This document shows positions 23,670 through 35,438 of a stretch of 64,000 nt of DNA, piece after piece. The DNA is taken from the NCBI GenBank assembly GCA_008802785.1, contig VUYT01000029.1, positions 176,768-240,767 on the forward strand, read 5' to 3'. This stretch comes from Symmetrospora coprosmae (taxonomy: Eukaryota; Basidiomycota; Cystobasidiomycetes; Symmetrosporaceae). Position numbers and translations under genes: made by a program. The notes beneath the pieces were generated by a model. The model saw only the letters and a list, made by a program, of their open reading frames with translations, did not search any database and had not been told where the DNA came from. The stretch's first letter is position 1, and each line of letters begins with the position of its first letter.

Positions 23670-25251
23670 CTACGCTTTCTCGAGGCCATCCACGTACTTG
23701 TGCTCGGTCTGCCGGACCCACTCATCAATGATATTCATCGTCAGCGCCGTCGTCTCGGGCGAGCACCTGTCGCTTGTCGTCTGGCCGTCTGAAGGAGCGA
23801 AGGCGGCGAGGACGGTCAGGGGTCGGCGCATTGGCATCGCAAGAGATCAACCAGTCCATGCGTAGGATCACCCACCTCGGACATATCGAGCGACGGCATC
23901 GGCCTCCCAATGAAGCCCCGTCCCCTGAATCGGGAAATCGTACTTGGTGTCTTCCCACTCTCGAGCGAGCTTCAGCGGCAGCTCGCCCTTGTACTTGCGC
24001 ACGACAAGGTGCTCCGGCCTGCATGCTGACAGCGCGCCCGGAAGGATGATCTCGCTGGCATTTGCCAGTATCAGCTGGGCTCTCGGACCAGGCAGAGCGG
24101 AGTCAGGCAAAAAGACTGCGGCAAGCCATACTCACCCCTCCGTACCGAGCACTCGCACGGCCCCTTCTCCGCTGCCAGAGACAATGTTATTGCACATGCA
24201 CGAGGCCCGGGCGGTGATCTTCTTGAAGTCGAGCGTGATGTTGGTGAAGAGGTCTACGCCAGTCCGTGGGTCCGGCAGCGATGTCGCGGTGATCCTGCTC
24301 GGCGGCTCAAGAGCGTTGTCGGGATGTTCGTGGAGTGCCAAAAGACCCTACAAGGCATGCACGTTAGCGAAGGCCTCCGAATGGGTGCAATGGGCCTGCT
24401 CCGTACCCATAGGATACTGTACGGCCCAATGTCAAGCTGCGCCGAACCGCCCAGGTCAGGGTTGAAGACCCTGTGGCTCTCCGGGACAGTGTGGAAAAAA
24501 CCCATCCCAAAATCCGTGACGACGTGGTGGATGTCGCCGATGGCTTTCTCCTTATGGAGGAGCTCTTGGAACTTGTAGGCCAGCGGGAAGAAGCGCGTCC
24601 AGACCGCCTCCATCAGAAAGAGACCCTTCTCGCGAGCGAGGTCGAAGAGGATGCGGGATTCGTTTCCATTGAGCGTGGCGGGCTTTTCGAGAAGGACGCC
24701 CTTGCCTGCTTCGAGCGCATCTTTGGCGTTGGTGAAGTGAAGCGTGTGCGGTGTGCCTATGTAGACAATGTCGACCTCCTGTATAAGCACGTCTGTCAGC
24801 CCGGCTGCAAAGCTTCGCCTTCAGCGCATGGAACAGCGACGCACAGGGTCGTTGTACACCTCCTTGTAGGTCCCCACTGCCCGGACAGGCTGAGAGTACA
24901 GACCGGCCTGCTGGGCGAACCCTCCCTGCGGACACGCATCCTTGATGAACTGGTCTGCCTTGGAGACTTCCCTCGAGCCCACGACCACGATGGTGTGTGC
25001 TACATCGCGCACGTCGCGCCCAGCGGGGTCGAGGGCGAGGTCCTGTGGGCGAGCTATCAGCTAGGTTGTTGTAAGATCGGGCCACGGACTGTATGCGCAC
25101 GGCAGCAAATTTTGCCGAAATGCCTGCGGAGATGCCAACCACGACGTCAACTCAGGGCATTCCGCCGGTCGCATTCTGTACTGTAAGCGTGCCCAGCCCC
25201 ACCTCCAGACCCAACAATGCCCCAGCGACACACGAATGGCTTTCCTGACAT
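23670..25251 (-). CDS. Gfo/Idh/MocA-family NAD(P)-dependent oxidoreductase (dihydrodiol/xylose dehydrogenase-like)
   Basis: Probable cytosolic NAD(P)-dependent dehydrogenase of the Gfo/Idh/MocA family, closest in layout to dimeric dihydrodiol dehydrogenases and fungal D-xylose dehydrogenases. It starts MSGKPFVCRWGIVG (Rossmann entry), interrupted by an intron after the Gly codon. Next come HTIVVVGSREVSKADQF, VDIVYIGTPHTLHF and the family motif LLEKPATLN, then MEAVWTRFFP and a dimer-sheet region through NPDLGGSAQLDIGPYS. The C-terminus ends with IIDEWVRQTEHKYVDGLEKA and TAG at 23670-23672. At least five introns. The substrate cannot be told from sequence. It is divergent from GUF1, with 365 bases between starts. 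Confidence 0.82.
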
Positions 25252-25616
25252 GGCGACTGGATGGTAGCGCAATCAGGCGTGGTGGGTGGAACCGAGGGAG
25301 GCGACTTCGACTTCGTCACTGTGCACATGCGGGAATGTCGCCGAGCGGCAGCTGGTGACAAACGTCATGAGTATCGGCCAAGCGAGCTATAGCATATAGG
25401 TGGTCGCTCACTACACCAGCAGCAGCTCATACCGGGTCTGCAAAGACCTTGTCGCAGCTCGTTGCACAAGAGCGCGCCAGTGATATACTCGAGTAGATCT
25501 CGAGCGTACAGCGTTTTCTCGGATCAGCTCCGGATCCGTACCCTTTCGAGACGCCTTCACCGACATTCCGCAAGATCACATCGCACTGCTGAGCTGCTCC
25601 GCGTCGGCGATACCGC
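25252..25616. promoter_or_regulatory. Divergent promoter region oxidoreductase / GUF1
   Basis: 365 bases between divergent start codons. No clear TATA box or repeated element; AT-richer than the flanking genes. Confidence 0.4.
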
Positions 25617-28309
25617 ATGCTCCGGATACGCGAGCGATGCCGTGCGACGCTCGTGCAGCCGCGACTTTCCGGGCATGTCGGCGGTCAAACCGCCCGGCGC
25701 CTACACATCTCAGCTAGCGGTAGCCTGCCGAGCCATGCTCCCTCGACTCCCGCAGTGCGCACAGAGCACCGCATTCCGTCTTCCGTACGTGCTTCTATCG
25801 CCTCGCGGGTCCTGCACACCTCCGCAGCTCGCCAGGCACCGGCGCCTTCTCGTGCAGCAACCTTTTCGCTTTCGGACTTTCCCCCCGAGCGGATACGAAA
25901 CTTTGCCATAATCGCCCATGTGGACCACGGCAAGAGCTCACTTGCAGACAGGCTGCTTGAAATGACAGGGACTATCGTAGCGCGGGCGGATGGCGAGCGG
26001 AACCAGCAGGTCCTCGACACGCTCAAAGTAGAGCGCGAGAGGGGCATTACGGTCCGGGCGATGAGCGTGTCGTGAGTGCGCGCTTGCTTCCATCTGTAGA
26101 TGACGAATCCAGACGGCTCACGTGTCACCCGCAGTATGCTGTACAAGCCCGACGGAGAAGACAAACCCTACCTCTTGAACCTCCTCGACACACCGGGACA
26201 TGTCGACTTCAGCTCGGAAGTGCTCAGATCGCTCATGGCAGTCCGTGGGTGCCGTTCCATACAGGGATCCTATGACAAGGCCTGATGGTGCGCTGCCTTG
26301 CATGGCCTCGTGCAGAAGGAGCGCTCTTGCTGGTCGATTCCACGCAAGGCGTCCAGGCTCAAACATTGGTACGTGCACAGAGTATGGCATCAAACTCGTC
26401 AGACCACTGAACAGCCCTCGCTCCGTAGACCGTACTCGACGCCGCTCGTAAACGACAATTAGCCATTGTAGGAGTGGCGAACAAGGTGCATTTGGACGAA
26501 GACGCGTCTAACGCCGGCCAATGTTGGCTGACCTGCATTATGCCCGTGCGCCAAGATTGACCTACCGAATTCGAACATCTCGGGAACCAGGAGCGAGATG
26601 ACGAGTCTACTCAACGATGGCGATCCCATCCTGCCCGTGTCAGCGAAGACAGGCGAAGGCGTCACAGCTGTTTTGGATCAGATCGTCAAGCACATCCCCG
26701 CCCCTAAGTCAGCAGATCCTGGCAGCGCCTTCCGTGCCTTGTCGTTCGACTCTTGGTTTGACGAGTTCAAGGGAGTAGTCTCGCTTGTCGCGGTCGCGTC
26801 TGGTTCGCTCAAGAAAGGTTTGTGAGGTGTCGCCCACCGTGAATACGCTAGCGCTGAGATTGCCTCAAACTGCCAGGCGACAAGGTGACATCGATATTCA
26901 CGGGCAAGTCATACGACGTCAGCGAAGTAGGCATCTTGCAGCCTCAGCGGATCTCAATGCCGGAAGGATTGGCCACGGGACAGACCGGCTGGGTCACGAT
27001 GGGAATGAAGGACCCGCGAGACGCCTTCCTCGGCGACACTTTCCACCACACTGGCCGACCGACTGAGCCACTGCAGAGCTTCACGCCACAGCGATCGATG
27101 GTCTATGCCGGGCTATTCCCCTTCAATGCCTCCCAATTCATCAAGCTGGATGAGGCAGTCAGGCGGCTGACGCTGACTGACCGCTCAGTCACGATGCAGA
27201 GAGAGTCGTCAGCTGCGCTGGGCCAAGGCTTTCGACTGGGATTTCTCGGCGCTCTGCATGCAGATGTTTTCCGGCAGAGGCTCGAGGACGAGTAAGCGCC
27301 TCTCCAGAAGATCTCGGTCTCTTCCCACCCTCTAACCTGACTGCCGTGCCAGATACCAATCAGAAGTCTTGGTGACCAAATCCTTCGTCTCGCTCAAGCG
27401 TGAGTCTCTAGCTGCCGAGCGTAATGGCTAGCAGATTTGGCTGACATGTGTTGACAGTCATTGACCGCAACGGCGAGGAAAGGATCATCGACAACCCGAG
27501 CGACTTTCCCAGTCCTGCCGAGCTGTCGAAAGCGCATTACCGGAAGATCTTGGAGCCAACGATACGCGCGAACATCATCACTCCTGACGAGTTCACCGGG
27601 CCGGTGATGGAGCTCTGCGCTGTGCGTGTCTATCTCCCTGCGTATGCCTACCGACTCTGCAAGTGCTCACGTCGATCAACCGCAGGAACATCGAGGGACG
27701 CAAGTTGCCTTCACTTATCTGGACGAGTCCTCGTCTAGTCCGACCGGGGACAGAGTCAACCTGGTATACCAGCTTCCGCTCTCCTCCATCGTCGGATCCT
27801 TCCATTCTGCGCTCAAGTCTCTCACGTCTGGCTACGCCTCCTTCGACTACGAAGAGTCGTCCTGGGAGGCGTCGGACATGGTCAAGATGGACATCCTGAT
27901 CAACGGCAAGCCGGTTGATGCGTTGGCGAGCGTGCTGCACCGAAGCGAGGTAGACAGGGAGGCGCGCATGTGGACAGCGCGCCTGAAGGAGGTCGTGCCG
28001 AGGCAGCAATACGAAGTGATCATTCAGGCCGCACTGGGGTCAAAGGTCATTGCGAGAGAACGTTTGTCGCCCATCAGGAAGGATGTCGTGAGTCTGGAAA
28101 TACGGGCTGCATTGACGGATGCGAGCTGACAAGCTGTGCAGACTGGCTATCTATACGGAGGCGACGTCACACGCAAGATGAAGCTGCTCAGCAAGCAGAA
28201 GGCAGGGTTGAAGAAGCTGAAGAGAATTGGGAATGTCGAGCTTCCACCAGAGGCCTTCTATGAGGTGCTGCGGAGCGGAGGGCCGGCTTCGGGCGGCAAG
28301 AAGGGATGA
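25617..28309 (+). CDS. GUF1: Mitochondrial translation GTPase Guf1 (LepA/EF4)
   Basis: Guf1 is the mitochondrial EF4/LepA GTPase that back-translocates or remodels stalled ribosomes. An Arg/Ser/Ala-rich presequence of about 75 residues (with [18 protein letters not shown]) precedes the G domain: [20 protein letters not shown] (G1), then GITVRAM (G2), [10 protein letters not shown] (G3), and NKIDLP (G4) formed across an intron after the Asn-Lys codons. VSAKTGEGV, then [19 protein letters not shown] and [15 protein letters not shown] identify LepA. The LepA C-terminal domain with [16 protein letters not shown] and a Lys-rich end ([16 protein letters not shown]) follows. Seven or more introns. 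The start at 25617 gives an in-frame presequence. Confidence 0.93.
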
Positions 28310-28375
28310 TGCCATAGCTTTCGAGTGGTACGACCATACCGTGTTGTCATTTATGCAGGCAGCCCTGCGAACGTC

Positions 28376-29764
28376 TTAAACTATAACGCGCGACGTCCTA
28401 GTTTCCTCTGCCTCGTCCGCCTCTAATGCCACGTTGCTTGCCACCGATCCTCCTCTGCGCGTCGCAGTAGGCGCCCTGGTCTGCCGGATAACGCTCCTGG
28501 ATTCATGGAAGTCTCTCTTCTCTTCCTTGTTCACCTTGAGATTGCCTGAGTCAGGAGAGCTCTCGCTTGCACTCTCAACATCGTCAATGACCCCTCTGTG
28601 TCGCCTCCACGTCTGCCATGTGCATGAACTCCCCAGGGTGAGTTTCGATCGTACCCTCCCAGGGCGCGAAATCGCCTTCAATGACCTGGAAGTGCGGCCG
28701 AGCGCCCAGCCCAGTGATGGCCAGTCGCAGTGCGTCCCTCGCTTGTGAGAGAGTCGTCGACTCTGGATGCCGTGTTTGTCGCACTGCGATGTCTATATGC
28801 ACCAACGGCACCTCGCGGAGGAGTGGCAGGAAGGCTGGATTGGCCAGTGCCCTCAAAAGGGAGTAGAAGCAGTCCAGCGACGAGGTCTCCCATTCGCAGT
28901 ACTGTAGCGATTGCGGGAGAAGGGTGATGATCTGTTCGTCGAGTTCGATGTTGATGCTGCTAGCAAGTCGCACGAGGTTTGGGGAGGGATGCGAAAAGAT
29001 CTTGGCATTGCGAGTAAGGGAGCGGCTCCTGCATGTGAAATCTGCGGCCGAGCATGGTGAAATCCACAACCTGTCTGCCCAGGCGCTCTGCTGCCACGAC
29101 TGCCAGCTTCGCGTCATCGATGCCTACCAGGCCGAGTGATCGGGGAACGAGACTGGCAGGAACGAGATGCAGAAGCTCCCGAAAGCCCGCCGCATCGTGG
29201 TTACCCGGTTTGACAACCAAGTCAAGATACTCAATCCCGATGGGTAAGGATCTGAGTAGGTCGCGTGTAATGTGGCCGGGCTCTTTTGCCCCGTACGCCG
29301 GTGTCCCTAGATACAAAGTCAACGACACGAGCCAAGTCGCGGCCTTGAGGAGGGCCACCGTAGCCTGCGTATGCGAAAGGCCGAGGCTGAGCTCTAGAAT
29401 ATGTGGAGCGTGAGCGATGAGGCTTGTCGCGAAGTTCGACGGTTGGGATGCGGCGGTGAGACCCAGATGACTGCCTTGGCCGAGAACAGCGGGAGCCCCT
29501 GTGTACGCTTGACCGATCATCAGGCTGCGATACAGGCGCGGGATCGCGGCCTCCGAGAATGTCTTGTTGATGAAACAGGCTTGGTACAGCTCGCTGACCC
29601 AGAAGAAGTGGTCCAGGACGAGCTCGACCAATTCTGGCACCGCCAGCGCCATCGCTGCTGCCGATGGCCTGTCGCGCGAAAGCGAGTCGGACTGGGCAAA
29701 AGGAGGCTGCTCAAGCTGTGTCAGCTCACCTCAGCACATCGTTGCGCTTGTTCGTGGCCTCCAT
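28376..29764 (-). CDS. F-box-like protein, paralog 1, with a probable frameshift
   Basis: First of four related minus-strand genes. Exon 1 (29730-29764) encodes MEATNKRNDVLR; a GTGAGC intron ends at GCGACAG, and exon 2 continues into the F-box-like segment (ALAVPELVELVLDHFFW, then CFINKTFSEAAIPRLYRSL). A repeat-like C-terminal body follows. Near 28981-28984 the frame breaks: a run of four C bases must be read as three to pass from DLFASL into PNLVRLASSINIELDEQ. No intron that repairs this was found, so it is a one-base insertion, a sequencing error or a decaying gene. A terminal intron (GTACGA donor, CACAGAG acceptor) would extend the protein to 28376; without it the stop is at 28584. F-box proteins usually recruit substrates to SCF ubiquitin ligases. 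Confidence 0.55.
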
Positions 29765-29911
29765 TGCTGTCGTTGAGGGTTACTTGCGGCGTCGTGGTGG
29801 TGAAAGGAAGACCCCGACTTAGTGGACTTGCAACAGCCCGGTGGGCCGAATGCGAATTGCGATGCAAAAGAAGAAGACACAACAAGCGTACGACCACCAC
29901 ACGCGCCGAAT

Positions 29912-32900
29912 CTACGCGCCTCGACCTCTTCCACCGCGTCCGCCTCGACTTGCACCGCGTCCGCCACCTCCACCGCGGCCACCGCCTCGTCCGCCTCGCC
30001 CTCCACGACTTCCTCCCGCCTCCCCAGCGCGCTTTTTGTCCCTGGTCCGCTCGATCTCCTTTGTCCTTGCAAACCGCTTCTCCTCGTGCCGCTCTTTCTC
30101 GAGGCCAGCGGTGATCCTGTTAATCTTGCCCTTGTACTCTGCATCCTTCTCGCGCTGGATCTTCTGCCGCTCGCCCGCGAGGAAGCGGTTGTCCTTGCGC
30201 AGCTCGCGCACAGCGCCCTTCCGCTCCTTCTTGACGAGCGCCTTGAGCTTGGACGCCTCGTTGCGCTCGCTGTCTGGGTCAAAGCGGCGCCCCGGTGCGT
30301 AGCCCTCTTCGAACTTGGGCAGGAACGACGGGATTGGGATCGGCTTGTGTGATTGCAGCGTCAATGGACGTCGAGCTTGGCGAGAAAACTTGAGCATACG
30401 CCCAAGGCTGTCCGATACAGACGAGAGCTTGCGCTGTGGACGTGTAGATGGACCGCTCAGCTCGCAATACAGGACAGACCGCATCAACGTCGTGACTCAC
30501 CTGAACAGATGGTGGAAGCTTGACCAGTTCAATGCTCAACAAGGAGCGCAGTATCGGATCAAAGAGCTCAATGAAGGCTGGCAGGGTGTTGTATAGACCC
30601 GAGAACTCGGAGATGAGAGTGATGGCGATCTTTGCGAGTCCAACGCGCGCGGCTCCGGCGTCTGCTGCGCCATGAAGGAGCTGGAGGAGGTCGAGTTCGT
30701 CTGACCGCGTATCGTCGTCGGCTTCTTGGAGGCGCAGTAGAGTCCCTACGTCCTCCCTATCGAGGTCAGGCATGGGGTAGCTGCCGTGCTCGAGCGGTAC
30801 GGCCGGCTGCATCGGGAATAGCAGAGCAGCTGCCTGAGCGAGGAAGTTGACGGCTTCGGGCACAACACGCTTCGACATGCTCTCGTACTGCAGCGCAAGG
30901 GTGCACAGGAATAGGCCAGATGCCAGATCCGAGAGTGTGCGCAGCCTGCACTGGCCCAGATACTGCGAGACGAGAAGCAGCGCAGGCGCAGCGACCACGT
31001 GGGAGAAGTCGCTTGTTGAGAAGACGACGCCGACAAGGCGCAGCAGAGCAAGCTCTCCCGGGCCAGGCCAGGTCTTGGAAGTCGGCAATAGCGGCCCCGA
31101 GGCGAGTCCACGTGCGAGATTCTTCTGCATCAGGGTGAGCTTTGACACCACGGCATTGCTGAAGGTGATGGGGAAGGACTGGGACAGAGCCATGATGTGT
31201 GGCAGCAAGGCACTCGAGGCGGCGAACGAGGATGTTGCAGCCGTGTAGAGCAGATGATCCACCAAGACGGTGAGGAAGGTCTAGCACAAGGCAGAAGGAT
31301 CAACATCAGTTCGTCGAAGGTATCGTCGCATGCTTCGGCTGGGAACACGCACCGCCAGCTTCTGCTTGTTCCCCTCGGCCAAAGAAGGGTGATAGAGCGT
31401 CCGGATGCGCTCGATGACGACCGGCAGATCTTGCTCATCGGTCCCATCAAGGAGATCCAGCAGCTCCTCATGTGTCGCCGGACACGGAAAGGTGTATGGC
31501 AGCTCCTTGCGCGAAGTGGTGGCCCGCTTGCCCTTTCCCTTGCGAGCCGGCTTCACAAGTGCCGATATGGCATCCTCGGCCCCCTCCTCCTCCGCACTGA
31601 GCTCATCCCCGTGCAAGAGGTCAGCCAGCATCTCATTTTCATCCTTCTCGCTCCCAACATCCGACTCCCCGTCTTCCTCCTCGTCCTCCTCCTCTCCTTC
31701 ATCGTCTTCCTCAGATTCTCCCTCAGCCTCGAGGTCGCCTTCATCGCCCTCCTCAGCCTCCTCTGCTGTGTCTTCCACAGCTAGGCCACCTCCGAGCCCA
31801 AATCCGCGGACTTCGTCTCCCTCGAAGTTGAAGTCATCCCCAAGATCATCGCCCTCAGCTCTCCTCGCGCTCTTTCCCGCTTTGCTCTTCTTCCTCTTAT
31901 GCGAGGAGAGCTCGTCGTCAGAGCGCTCCGCATCGTCGGAAGCGCTGTCGTCCTCCTCGCCCCGCATCCGCTTGAGACGCCGCAATTCGCTCTTTTGCAG
32001 CTGCGCGGCAGCTTCCTGCGCGACCTCTGCGGGCGTACGGAGTCGGTCGCTAGGCGCTGCACGTTTCTCGAAAGCCAGCTCGCGGACGAAACGGTCGTAC
32101 GGATCGTCCGTGTTGGCCTCCGCGACGTCGTCCTCCTCGGTACGGCGGTGCCGGCGACGGAGGGGGACGGTTTGCTCTTCTGCATCGTCCTCTGCATGGT
32201 CGACATCGCCGATGTCGGCGCCGAGCAGCCCGGCCAGGAGGGAGCGGTCCACGCCGGAAGATGCGGTGCCGGACAATCCAGCAGTGCCGTCGCTGTCGAC
32301 AGGCGCCTTGACAAAGGTAAGCTTGATGCCACTCCCGCTTGGTGCGGGGTGTGATGGCGCGGCTTGGCTGGCTAGCGTCGTGTCTGCTGCCTGGGCTTCT
32401 GCATCTCCTGCTGAGCTAGCGTCGCTGCCATCGTCAAGCTCCCCGTGATCAGACCCTGCATCGTTGTCGTCTCCCTCTTGATCCTCGTCATCCTCGGCTT
32501 CGTTCTCCTCCTCGCTCTCGTTTCCATCCTGTGCATCTGATGCCTCGGGAGCATCCGAAGCTGACGGGACGAGGACGGCTTCCTCGCCTCTAAGCTTTGG
32601 CGCGGCAGACGTCGACTCGCCTGTCCGTGAGCGGAGATTTGGCGCGCCCAGCAGAGCTCGGATTCCAGCAAGATCATCGTCAAGGGCAAGCCGGATCTCG
32701 TCATCCTCTGTCCGGACACGTTGACGCTCGTACTGCGGCGCATGAGAGGCTAGATAGTCAGCACAAGTGAGCGGATACCTCGAGCGATCGTGGCACAGCC
32801 TGACCTTGTAAGCCTTTGATTTCGCAATGACCTCCTCCATGACTTCGGCTCTGCTCTTCTTGCGCTGGGGACCCGCATCGGCCGCATCTCTGCCCGCCTG

Positions 32901-33775
32901 GTCACCGCCGCCTTCAAGTGCCAGTGCTCCCCTCGCGGCTGGCCCGGGTCTGCCACTCTTCTGAAAGAACTCCTCCTGGTCCGGGAGGGCGCCTCTGACG
33001 CTGGCCAGGCTCTGCCCAAAGTGGGTGAGCATGTCGCCGCCATTGTCGTCGTCGCCTTCGCCGAGCAAGCCTAGCCCATTCTCCTCGTTGTCTCCGAGGT
33101 TGAACAGAGCTGCTTTGCCCGCTCGACGCTGTCGCTCAAGGGCAAATCGCTGGATGGCCTTCTCTTCGGGCGTCAGACTGGCGTCACCCTCGCCGAATCG
33201 GCGGTCGACGACCCCGCCGCTCCTGTCGCGGTCGAGTAGCTGGGGCAGAAGTGTCTTCTTGCGCTGAGGGCAGTACCATATGCAGCATCAGCGCTCACAC
33301 TGCGGAAGAATATGCAATCCGCCACTGGAATTTAGGGGAGGCTAGTCTGGACCCACGTTTTCGATGCCGACCTGGCGTGAGAGCCCCGGCCGCCCGGTGC
33401 TCCCCTTTAGCGGACGTGCGCCTAGAATGGCATGCTTGGTCTTGGATGTCTTGACGTCGAACGAGTTGAGGGACTGGCTGATGGCCTGGGATGGGTAGCC
33501 GCAGAGTCAGCTCTCAGCTCGCGGCTCTACCCTGCTCACAGCAGGCTTTGCGGTGAGCGGCTCCAGGCATCCGCTAACACTACAGCCGCCATTACTATCG
33601 TCTATCCACCCACCTCGAGCTTCTTCTTGCGAGCATCCGGGTCGCCCATTGAAGATTTCGCCTTTCCGCCGCCGCCGCCTGCCCGCTTCTTCTTGCTGCC
33701 GCTGCTGTTGCTCCTGGCCAGTCCGGCGCCATGGATGGCCGACTTGAGCTGTGTGAGCTGTGATCCGCCGGCCAT
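29912..33775 (-). CDS. NOP14: Nucleolar protein 14, SSU processome component
   Basis: Nop14 is needed for 18S rRNA maturation and 40S subunit assembly in the nucleolus. The N-terminus starts MAGGSQLTQLKSAIHGAG and is Lys-rich. Next come SLNSFDVKTSKTKH and the Nop14 signature of RRFGEGDASLTPEEKAIQRF with FALERQR. The middle is very acidic (several Asp/Glu/Ser runs between 31600 and 32550) with conserved islands such as DDPYDRFVRELAFEKRAAPS. The C-terminal half continues through NPVVPAQ and a segment starting KPIPIPSFLPKFEEGYAPG, then ends in a Lys/Arg helix and a Gly/Arg-rich (RGG) tail before TAG at 29912-29914. At least five introns, including those around 33270-33360 and 33500-33600. The RGG tail is an elaboration not seen in yeast Nop14. 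Confidence 0.92.
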
Positions 33776-33789
33776 GGTGGACGAGCAGG

Positions 33790-33790
<1 letters not shown>

Positions 33791-33820
<30 letters not shown>
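33791..33820. repeat. (TGC)10 trinucleotide repeat in the NOP14 leader
   Basis: Ten perfect TGC units, read as GCA/CAG on the NOP14 strand, begin 15 bases upstream of the NOP14 start codon between the divergent NOP14 and HAD genes. Confidence 0.9.
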
Positions 33821-33821
<1 letters not shown>

Positions 33822-33970
33822 ATGCTATATGCTTGCGAACGGGGTGATGGAGCGGAGTCGAGTGTCGGTCACGTGTTCGTCACGGAGGCGCCTACGAGGA
33901 CCTACAAATGGACGGAGGGAGTTGGCTCTCACTGACACCCACTCAGTCTACACATACCGCATCGACTACC

Positions 33971-34996
33971 ATGCATTCCTTCGAAGTCGAGGCAATCCTG
34001 TTCGATATGGACGGCACGTCGCGGCCGGATCTCCCGGACCCTGCGCGCTCGGACGGCTGACAGGATCCTGCACGTTCGCCCTCCTCAACAGGCACCCTGG
34101 TGGACTCGACAAGAGCGACTGATGAGACGTTTCGCCTCTTTGTCGAGCGACATGGCTTGGACCTGTCTGGTCACCCGCATGTCAGTACAAGAGCGCCCCG
34201 CCGGATCACCGAGAGTACTCCATCACAGACGGCTAACAGCGGACTTTGGCTAGGGCGTCCGAATGAGCGACAGCATGAAGCTATGGTTCCCGAACGCAAG
34301 CGAGGTCAGTCTACATCGCAAGCACCAAGGCACCTCCCACGCGCCCCTGCGCGGCTGAAGCGACCACATGCTACACTGCTACACAGGCCGAACGTACGGA
34401 ACTAGCAACGCAATTCGAAGCCGACATTATCGACGTCGCCAGGGCATTCACCAAGCAGGGCAAGCAGGGCATCCGGATCCTGCCAGGTGTCGAGCGTCTC
34501 CTCGCGCAGATCCGGCAAGGCGGTGGCGGGCGCACAGGCGAAGACGCTTACGCCATCTGCACGAGCGGTATGTAGCCTTGTCTCCCATGAAGTGCGGCAA
34601 TCTGCTGACATACGGATCTGCCTGGCAGCCACACGTGTCTTCGCGTCGTCGGCTCTGTCGACAGCCGGCATTACGACGCCGAAGCACCTCCTGACAGCGG
34701 ATGACTGCCAGAAGGGCAAGCCCGATGCAGAACCCTACCTCCGCGGTGCCGCCATGCTCCCCGCTCCGTCAGCATCAGCAAAGACCGTTCAAATAGGCGA
34801 TTGCTTGGTCTTCGAGGATGCGCCGGCTGGCATCAGATCCGGCGTGGCGAGCGGAGCGAAAACGATTGCAGTCTGCACGAGCCACAGCCGCGACAAGGTA
34901 TCGGACCTGGGTGCGGATCTCGTCATTGACACACTCGAGCAGGTCCAGGTGGAGTGGACGGCAGAAGGGAGGATGCGCGTGACGGTGCAGGCTTGA
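33971..34996 (+). CDS. HAD-superfamily phosphatase (DOG/GPP-like)
   Basis: Haloacid-dehalogenase-type phosphatase, similar in layout to yeast sugar-phosphate phosphatases Dog1/2 and Gpp1. Motif I (FDMDGTLVDS) carries the nucleophile and acid Asp residues. It is assembled across an intron at 34014-34091 that begins GC rather than GT: only this junction gives DGTLVDSTRATDE. A cap region with ELATQFEADIIDVARAF and ILPGVERLLAQI follows, then motif II near YAICTSA (split by an intron), motif III in KGKPDAEPYLRGA, and motif IV in LVFEDAPAGIRSG. The C-terminus ends GRMRVTVQA. It is divergent from NOP14 and is the first element of a duplicated block. Substrate unknown. Confidence 0.82.
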
Positions 34997-35438
34997 GCCG
35001 AACTGGAGTACAGTATCAATTGCCGGTCTGACCCCAATCGAGGAGCATCAAGTAGTCTGAGCGTGCTGTACACCGCAGCTTCCGCACGTAACGCCTGCAA
35101 TCAAACCAAGCATACAGGACAGCCGAGCCTCTCGATACTGATACCCCTTGTCTTGTTCCGGTAGGGGCCCAGGCACGTGGGGATATTTCTGCCTCCGGTC
35201 GCGCTACAGAACTCGCCGCTGCCGTCCGCCTCGGTGCAGCAGAGATACCCATATCCCCATCAGTACTCACTCCCGTCTCTTCTCCGTACAATAGAGAAGC
35301 GTGAGTTGGGCTCATTCCGCCCTCGAAAGTCCCAGCAGAGTGCCGCCGCCCTTCCCACGAAGGAGGCCCTGCTAGCCGCCTTGAGAAGCTCTTCCTGCGT
35401 CCATTACCCGACCATTGGCCCGCTTGCCCGAGGGCGGT
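34997..35438. other. Intergenic region between HAD phosphatase and DUF6534-like gene 1
   Basis: About 440 bases; presumed 3' end of the HAD gene and promoter of the next gene. No conserved frame or RNA gene is seen. Confidence 0.4.

Noticed and set aside
31405-32448. 347-codon plus-strand frame, Ser-rich
   Set aside because: It is antisense to the acidic region of NOP14; Ser runs arise from the complement of Asp/Glu codons. No independent motif.
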